Source of the DNA: Aplidium turbinatum
Lineage: Eukaryota; Chordata; Ascidiacea; Aplousobranchia; Polyclinidae
Length of the DNA: 64,000 nucleotides
Reading direction: 5' to 3'
Assembly: GCA_918807975.1 (NCBI GenBank)
Contig: OU964920.1
Span: 4,786,501 to 4,850,500, forward strand
The notes beneath the pieces were generated by a model. The model did no database searches, was not told where the DNA came from, and saw only the letters and a program-made list of their open reading frames with translations. Both the position numbers and the translations under genes were made by a program. Shown piece after piece: positions 60,201-64,000 of the stretch (position 1 is the first letter of the stretch; every line of letters begins with the position of its first letter).

Positions 60201-61198
60201 TATTATGTCTACTAATGTATATATTTTGTGCATAATTGGAAAAAAGGGAAGCAAAGCACTGTTGAACAATTATAAAAACAATCAATTTAGCCACTTTGTG
60301 TGTATGGTACATTTCGACTTACTACGCCTAGATTTTCTCAAATACACAAAGATATCTTTGTTTCACTGTATAGGGGAAGTTAAGACCTTTCATATGATGT
60401 ATTACTTGAAAAAATTGAAGAGAGGCCTTTTTCAGTATAGTGCTTGGAAGTTACGTCACGGTTGATTGATTTCAATTCCACAACAATATTAACTTGTCTT
60501 CAAAATCATTCAACCATGACCAAAATTGTTGAAAGTTTGTAAATGTGTTGACTTCAACCAAACTTAAGTTCTCACAAAATTTGAAGTTTGTAACATTAAT
60601 GGTGTATGTTTTATTTACGTTTAAAATTTGTTGTACCAACTTTTCACTAATTTCATGCTTGAGCGAACGCAAAAACACCTCATTTTCAAATGGCCATATC
60701 CCGAAAACCGCTGAGCCGATTTTGCTGAGATTGGTATCATTTTTCTCAGAATGACTTGCTCTGCAAAGTGTCTAAGTTTCATCAAAATCTGACACCATGG
60801 GTTACATTTTCCCTTTTTTCTGGTCAAGTTGACAAAGACTTACCCTATTGTAAACATGTTCCACTGAACAGTAGGCTATAAGGTTGTTGTGTACAATGAT
60901 ATTCATTTAGATCAAACGAAAACATTTCTGTATAGTTTCTTTCTATTTTAAGTTTTGGGTTCATCTTTCCATTACTAACCCTTGTCTCAATGCAATTACA
61001 ATTCATATGTTTATATAAAAAGCTTTATCACACACGACAACAATAAACAATGAATAGCCTATTATTAAGTTTGACAAAAATGGCAGTAAATGTTTTCATG
61101 CTTAGCAGAGTAAACGTAAAACAACTTTTAAAAACATGTATGGAAGCTTACTCACCAAACAACGCCAAGAGGCAGAGAAAGAAGACTAGTTTTCCCAT
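45142..61198 (-). CDS. Gene A: mucin-like single-domain LAMP (CD68/macrosialin-like)
   Basis: Five exons (61198-61156, 52166-51781, 46687-46522, 45954-45793, 45278-45142) total 894 bases, exactly 298 codons with the stop. Order: a 19-residue signal peptide (MGKLVFFLCLLALFGVVYG); a Thr/Pro-rich mucin stalk with about four PTTQPETTAK units; one LAMP lumenal domain with all four cysteines (TCLIAN, SSCNVL, YICVDG, TNCNSD); a membrane helix; and tail RRRSRSGYEEI with a GYxxPhi lysosomal signal. One mucin stalk plus one LAMP domain is the layout of CD68/macrosialin; LAMP1/2 have two domains. Intron 1 is 9 kb and intron 2 5.1 kb, both filled with transposons. Confidence 0.9.
45385..45535 (+). repeat. 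Dispersed repeat, copy 2 (GCACTTTACAAAG type)
   Basis: Matches 15815-15925 through ATCC-AAGGATACGCGTT and CAGCACTTTACAAAGCAGAC, AGTGTCAG; located in gene A intron 4. Confidence 0.45.
45793..45954 (-). CDS. Gene A exon 4: LAMP domain, third exon
   Basis: Encodes DKGNATKLKRAQVKLMNS, YICVDGVNVTMNNNVTF and DVQFQAFGSKNGTFGP. Phase 1 in, 1 out, the same as all third exons in gene B. Confidence 0.93.
46522..46687 (-). CDS. Gene A exon 3: LAMP domain, second exon
   Basis: Encodes SNGEEFNVTDHAEVDKARSS then CNVLAVKFGNNSFTLTF and YYYLDQVEADIDG. Phase 0 in, 1 out. Confidence 0.92.
47081..47290 (-). repeat. Penelope-like terminal sequence with hammerhead
   Basis: A short piece with the hammerhead at 47210-47256 and a downstream AGTGAAGCAATAAATCAACC tail, the kind of sequence found in Penelope-like terminal repeats. 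It directly abuts the hAT-like element. Confidence 0.5.
47210..47256 (-). ncRNA. Hammerhead ribozyme motif
   Basis: Minus strand: stem I TTCGCT pairs with AGTGAA (one G.T wobble); core CTGAGGA fits CUGANGA; stem II GCGCA/TGCGC behind one unpaired T; GAA; stem III AC/GT; cleavage triplet GTC (C at 47216). A two-pair stem III is the minimal form described for Penelope-like elements. Confidence 0.7.
47883..48425 (+). CDS. Transposase fragment of the hAT-like element, N-proximal part
   Basis: 181-codon frame starting MVFDTTSTNTGLWSGGCVEL and continuing LLWCACRKHVGELIVGNVFE. FDTTxSNTG followed by CRxH is characteristic of a group of invertebrate transposases with an RNase H-like core; the D of FDTT would be catalytic. 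The frame closes at 48425 and related sequence resumes at 48500, so the gene looks broken or shifted once. Confidence 0.65.
   Translation: MVFDTTSTNTGLWSGGCVELQQKLKKSLLWCACRKHVGELIVGNVFEALSIETSRSPEITMFVHFRTHFNSISQDVISFPPYLDTYKCLSISEMNFLETLKEDTVALATQLLTKNDKRYLPREDYRELLELCLFSFNYPLPCKKLFKFKQPGAIHKAQKLAKVIYVIKLSLLSGRAEVKK
48481..49125 (+). CDS. Transposase fragment of the hAT-like element, C-proximal part
   Basis: 215 codons with YVSWWFRCSSGVSAPWADLK, then LHLWYLTEEMIPLSLFD, a pattern (HxWYLTEExxxLxxFD) that follows the FDTTxSNTG block in related elements, and a basic SKRPNLRKKS end. Together with the 47883 frame it fills the element interior. Confidence 0.6.
   Translation: MKMFATFLLNVYVSWWFRCSSGVSAPWADLKLMKTLHLFEKIDPIVASSGLKKLNLHLWYLTEEMIPLSLFDYHVPDETKRGIVDALLKMQAADGSIQEPLKRKGKGKPVFPDTIDANTSLIDLIGKDSWYLFKLLKVCPTFFEKNVREWEEDSQYELAKSKAERLTVVNDCSERGVKLATDFRSSAQNIQNFESILQVVEQSRSKRPNLRKKS
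49883..50828. other. Gene A intron 2 between transposons
   Basis: AT-rich. The frame at 50545-50850 has a PNLRSGSSMLLRMKSYTR-like segment that looks transposon-derived, but I cannot assign it. AT dinucleotide run near 50486-50501. Confidence 0.35.
50829..50869 (-). ncRNA. Hammerhead ribozyme motif
   Basis: Minus strand: stem I GATA/TATC; core CTGAAGA; stem II GCCA/TGGC behind one unpaired A; GAA; stem III AG/CT; cleavage position T (CTT triplet). The upstream word ATTCTATTTGAATAAG is shared with 28441, tying both to one repeat family. Stem I is short. Confidence 0.6.
50955..51510 (+). pseudogene. LINE 3' end (reverse transcriptase C-terminus)
   Basis: FNRLPIKLKSKTFNTYILPV is the LPxxLKxKxFxxxxLPV motif after the RT domain. 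FQNHIMRSMTNKRLLDHMK follows in another frame, then RGSHQGDGMSDNIQTWTELN and RAQNRDSWKP, matching the conserved RGRPPxRWxDNI...DRxxW end of many LINE ORF2 proteins. Frame changes show it is dead. Confidence 0.75.
51781..52166 (-). CDS. Gene A exon 2: signal-peptide end, mucin stalk, LAMP domain start
   Basis: 386 bases. Begins GVVYGKDTTMSPTTLNPTT, continues with about four direct 30-base repeats encoding PTTQPETTAK, a TTHANVTSNPTTPSTVM stretch, and ends NQYIVTNNNKTCLIANMTV QFYNE with the first LAMP cysteine. The plus-strand glycine/cysteine-rich frames here are shadows of the repeat. Confidence 0.93.
51966..52105 (-). repeat. 30-bp coding minisatellite in the mucin stalk
   Basis: Plus-strand unit TTTTGCAGTCGTTTCAGGTT GGGTTGTAGG, four near-identical copies plus one diverged. 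The unit is a multiple of three, so copy-number change only alters stalk length. Confidence 0.9.
53214..53280. repeat. 27-bp tandem repeat
   Basis: About two and a half copies of GCGCAGCGCAGGAGAAATAG CGATAAT, GC-richer than its surroundings. Confidence 0.85.
53709..53792. repeat. Short palindromic MITE, copy k
   Basis: CAGGCAGCAAATAAGTC on the left, TTCAACGTTTGCTGACGTTG in the centre, GATTTGCTGTCCGG on the right. Confidence 0.7.
54220..54769 (+). mobile_element. Solo LTR of the BEL/Pao family at 20285
   Basis: Begins TGTTACTGCC and ends GGACGTTACA like the 3' LTR at 25665-26227. Flanked by the 5-bp duplication ATAAC (54215-54219, 54770-54774). It differs from the 20285 element's LTR at many positions, so it is an older insertion reduced to one LTR. 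Confidence 0.9.
55985..56163. repeat. Foldback of repeated TTCGGTGAGTCCG units
   Basis: Left arm has TTTCGGTGAGTCCG, CTTCGGTGAGTC, ATTCGGTGA; right arm has the complements CTCACCGAATCGGAC, TCACCGAGTCGGAC and TCACCGAATAG. The centre is AT-rich. Confidence 0.7.
56185..56265 (-). repeat. tRNA-derived SINE fragment (type C), minus strand
   Basis: Read on the minus strand: GTAGCCGAGTGGTGAGATCC, then GGCACCACTCGAGAGC and GACTGTGTCTTGGCAAGAC, paralleling 9964-10040. Confidence 0.45.
57515..60845. mobile_element. Giant inverted-duplicate transposon (3.3-kb palindrome)
   Basis: Arms 57515-59036 and 59321-60845 are inverted copies with very few differences, around a unique 284-base centre. The outer ends read GGGTAAGTCTTTGTCAAC and its complement, flanked by TATT on both sides (57511-57514, 60846-60849). 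Each arm holds the C-terminal half of a transposon-type protein (YDGKW...VNFLHPNGP...FHWPR...DECWIPFEHVLC), and the centre supplies the part before it on one strand only. Confidence 0.88.
58821..59336 (-). pseudogene. Transposon-encoded protein fragment spanning centre and left arm
   Basis: Includes WSFFATSHGKSPCDGTGGTV K, then a linker, then HYFEPVDKSKIGIKRISNE and FVAAMYDGKWLCWSN. FFATSHGKxPCDGxGGTVKR is a recurrent motif of uncharacterised invertebrate proteins linked to mobile elements. After KWLCW the reading continues in another frame (YVGVTLVVDTENGDIFVNF), and the same shift is in both arms, so it predates the duplication. Confidence 0.6.
61156..61198 (-). CDS. Gene A exon 1: start and signal peptide
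   Basis: ATG at 61198 (AAACATGG context) opens MGKLVFFLCLLALF and a G at a GTGAGT donor. Joined to the exon at 52166 it gives a standard signal peptide likely cleaved after VYG. No TATA box was recognised upstream. Confidence 0.9.
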
Positions 61199-63244
61199 GT
61201 TTCTTGTGTTTTCAAAACTACAAAAGTTCAACTTAATTTTAACCAACTCTTTTAAGACCTAAATGAAAAAAATTGTCTGCAAAAATAATTTTACTTTAAA
61301 TCAATTCAAAGCATAGAAATTATTATTTTTCTTTAAGTAAACAAATTTTAATTAAAATTTTAGGCCTTAACATTTTGTCGTTGCTGCTATAGGTTGTGAT
61401 GCGGAGGATCTATTTTTACTAATTTATATATAATACAGGCCTCGAAATTCGTTTTTGTTGACGGCGGACAAACATGTCCTGTCCGAGCAGCTATCTCGGC
61501 AGACATATCAAGTCTCTCACGGCGGACACACCAGTTTTAGCGTCGATCGTCATGCACAGATCAAACAAAGTGGACGCTGGACAGTGTTCATTGTTTTCCG
61601 ATATAAAAGTGAAATCATACTGCAAAAAACTTTTGTTATATTTTCTCTTTTTAATATGACTATCCGCCTTTTCTCCAATGCACTTGCGTTTTTTTCAATG
61701 TGCACGCTGTTTCTGCATCTGCCTCTACCTCAGCTTCAACATGATCTGCAGTAGGCTTATTACCATTATTGTTCAATTTTTTTTAACCACTCATCCATTC
61801 GATCAGTCTTTTTTTAATATTTAACTACTAGCATGCACTCCTTAAGCTTAAGCTCTGTGTTTTCGACAATTAGGCTCTCGTACGTACTCTCATAGGTAGA
61901 GAGTTTTAAGGCGTCATAAATCGAAGCGCAAAAACAAAAAGTTGTGCGACGCTGTACAACGTGATACGAATGAGGTAATGTTCATCAACTGTCAATTAAT
62001 GAAGTCCTACAATTTACCATAGTACCGATACTAGAGCAAGGCCTATTTAAGTGAAATCGTATTGTACGTAAAAACTCCAGGCCTTAAAACTCGTGTTTTT
62101 TTCCGGCAGCCATCGTGGCCTACCGAGAGCTCCTTCTCGGCGGCCAAATCTGCGTGCTTGGAGGCCAAAATACAATAACGATAGCACAAGTAAATAGCAT
62201 TAAACTTGCAACAATGTTAAAATGATCACTTAGCGTTGTTGAAGTCTGGGAGACGTCCTGCAATAGAATCGTTGTACCACGCATTAAATGCTTTATCGGG
62301 ATTGTAATCCGGTATTGCGGGACCATCTAACGACCCTAAATTGTTTTAACTGCTCGCTGCTCAGTAAATTGTTTCAACTGCATACAGCATACCGCCTTTC
62401 ATAAAACCTGACCATTTATTCCGTTATGATGTCACCATTGAGGGTGTGAAGTCACTAACCCACAGCGTTCTCAACTATGAAGACACGTGTTTTACCCACG
62501 GATGTCAACTAACCTAGTTCTCCTTTTTAACAACGATTGAATCGATATAAAAACGACAATATTGCCAGCTGATGTAAATTAGCACTTCGGATTAACACTT
62601 CGTTAAAATAAACATCGGAAATTGCAAACAAGACTTACAGCGCTGGTGATCGCAGCTGGATATATTCAATACAACAGTGGTGACTATGATGCGCTGACCT
62701 AATTCTGCGTCACTCTTTGATACTACATATTTTAGACGTTTAATCCACGATCATTCTATTGCGAAATTAAATAATTGGCTAGAAGAAACCAGCGGCCAAA
62801 CTTGGCCGACGGAGGAGGTAGCACAGGCGATCATTCAAGCCCTACTTAGCGGTCATGGCCGCCGGCTGCTTTAAGGCTTGAACTCAGTTTGGGATGATAT
62901 TTTGCACAAAGCAACAATAGTATATGCAGTAATTCGTGTAAAATTGGTATACTGGTACGCTCTGCGACCCCTGAAGTTCGTTACGTGACCCCGTAAGGGG
63001 TCGCAACCTCAAGTTTGGAAAGCCCTAATCTAAAATATACAATACATTGCAATTGATTGAGTTTTGCTTTTAGCAGCATGATCGCTGCTATCGAATTACC
63101 CGAGCTTTTGGAAAACAGTTTCCTAGGGTACCCTAGGTTTCTTGCACTAGGGAACTGTGTTCCGAAAGGTCGTGTAATTCCATATAGCCGCAACTAACTC
63201 GCAGCATCAGGCTTAAACAGATCGTTAGAATCTACAATCTACAC
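61199..63244. other. Right-hand intergenic region upstream of gene A
   Basis: Holds CAGGCCTYRAAA-type words at 61437 and 62081 and an inverted relative ending TTAAGGCTTG near 62880, possibly ends of an unclassified element (62081-62880). A half copy of the short palindromic MITE lies at 62500-62575. GGGGTCGCAACC...TTTGGAAAGCCCT (62998-63028) looks like a hAT end. No gene is seen. Confidence 0.4.
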
Positions 63245-64000
63245 CAGTGGTTCCCAACCGGGGTGCCGCGGCACCCTGGGGTGCCAATTGCAATGCTCAA
63301 GGGTGCCGCGAGATATTGCAATAGTGCGGCCCATTCTTTATTTTAACTTTAACTCGTTAAGTGCGGAATTTATTTATTTCTAACCGAGTTTCAGTGCGTA
63401 TTAAGTTTCGCGCCTCGCAGTTATTCCCGGCTCCTTTCTGGAGAGTCGCTTAGCGGGGAAGCCGCTGGGCTGGGCTGGCGGTAAGCTTTCGTTTTCTCGC
63501 CCAGGAAAAACAGCGTGAAAGAGATTTTGACTCGTTGCTTTTCTTTCCCAAAAAACGTTTGAAAGGCATCATTATTGCCAGGTTTCATGATTTTATTTTG
63601 CGTTTCACGCGCACAAAGTCAAATTGCAGTGATGGCTTATTGGATTATGTGACCCAGCACGATTATAAAATTGCACGATTGTTTGCGAACCACTGTAAAC
63701 CGATGGTTGGGTCAAGGTCAATTGAAGGATTCGTATCGTTAGCAAACAGGCAAAATAGTGATATTATAACAACACACTGTTTTCTTCATCGCAAAGTTCT
63801 TGTCGGAAAAACATTAGGTTCAGACCTAAAAAAGTGTTAAACAAAGTTGTCAAAATGGTCAACTACATCAAAAGTAGACCACTTAAATCACGTCTATTTG
63901 CCAAGTTTTGTAAGAAAATGCGAGCAAACTACGCTAATCTTCTGTTACATACCGTCCGAAGCAAGATGGTTGTCGCGAGGAAAAGCATTGTCACGAATAG
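63245..64000 (+). mobile_element. hAT (Charlie/ZBED-type) transposon, cut by the window edge
   Basis: CAGTGGTTCCCAACC at 63245 is a classic hAT terminus. 63535-63840 encodes transposase ending ITTHCFLHRKVLVGKTLGSD, and beyond its stop the homology continues as VVKMVNYIKSRPLKSRLFAK and, in another frame, SEARWLSRGKAL, all standard in ZBED5-like/Charlie transposases. It is therefore degraded, and its 3' end lies outside. Confidence 0.8.

Larger units (their letters stand above)
52167..61155 (-). other. Gene A intron 1
   Basis: 9 kb containing a possible hAT end (52626, CAGAGGTAACCAAA), a 27-base tandem repeat (53214), a short MITE (53709), the solo LTR (54220), a foldback (55985) and the giant palindrome (57515). 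No exon is seen. Confidence 0.6.

Noticed and set aside
62081-62880. A transposon with CAGGCCTTAAA/TTTAAGGCTTG ends
   Set aside because: The ends look inverted, but flanking bases give no clear target duplication; left as a possibility in the regional entry.

Overview
The window is animal nuclear DNA: AT-rich, with spliced genes, long introns and a heavy, nested load of transposons. The two recognisable host loci on the minus strand belong to the LAMP (lysosome-associated membrane glycoprotein) family. The repeat content (BEL/Pao element, Penelope-like pieces, hAT transposons, tRNA-derived SINEs, many MITEs) fits an invertebrate, possibly a tunicate or other non-vertebrate deuterostome. That placement is inference and was not tested.

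Layout. The left edge (67-1710, +) holds the last two coding exons of a protein ending in WRPW plus five residues, the Groucho-binding signature of Hairy/E(spl)-type repressors; its upstream exons lie outside the window. A repeat-rich gap with one candidate core promoter near 3737 follows. From 32999 down to 9212 (-) runs a large LAMP-type gene, 'gene B'. At least 23 exons splice in one consistent frame into six tandem LAMP lumenal domains, proline/threonine hinges, one membrane span and a tail ending YETI. Its signal-peptide exon was not found. From 61198 down to 45142 (-) lies 'gene A', a complete five-exon, 297-residue, single-domain mucin-like LAMP resembling CD68/macrosialin, with a signal peptide, a ten-residue PTTQPETTAK-type repeat and a tail ending GYEEI. 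The two genes form a head-to-tail family cluster.

Introns and gaps are packed with mobile DNA. They include a BEL/Pao retrotransposon (20285-26227, 5-bp target duplication), its solo LTR (54220-54769), a hAT MITE (17229-17626), two TA-flanked elements nested one in the other (34433-35872), a four-level nest (hAT > Penelope-like > hAT > SINE, 37973-41500), a hAT-like autonomous-type element (47292-49874), a LINE 3' end (50955-51510), a 3.3-kb giant palindrome built from a transposon (57515-60845), and a hAT copy running off the right edge. A near-palindromic MITE of about 85 bp occurs roughly a dozen times.

The least expected signal is a set of hammerhead-ribozyme motifs. The clearest are at 16475-16521 (+), 47210-47256 (-), 50829-50869 (-) and 28347-28391 (-), and one at 38818-40489 is split by a hAT insertion in its stem II loop. 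The six-domain LAMP gene with a uniform exon-phase module is the second main finding.
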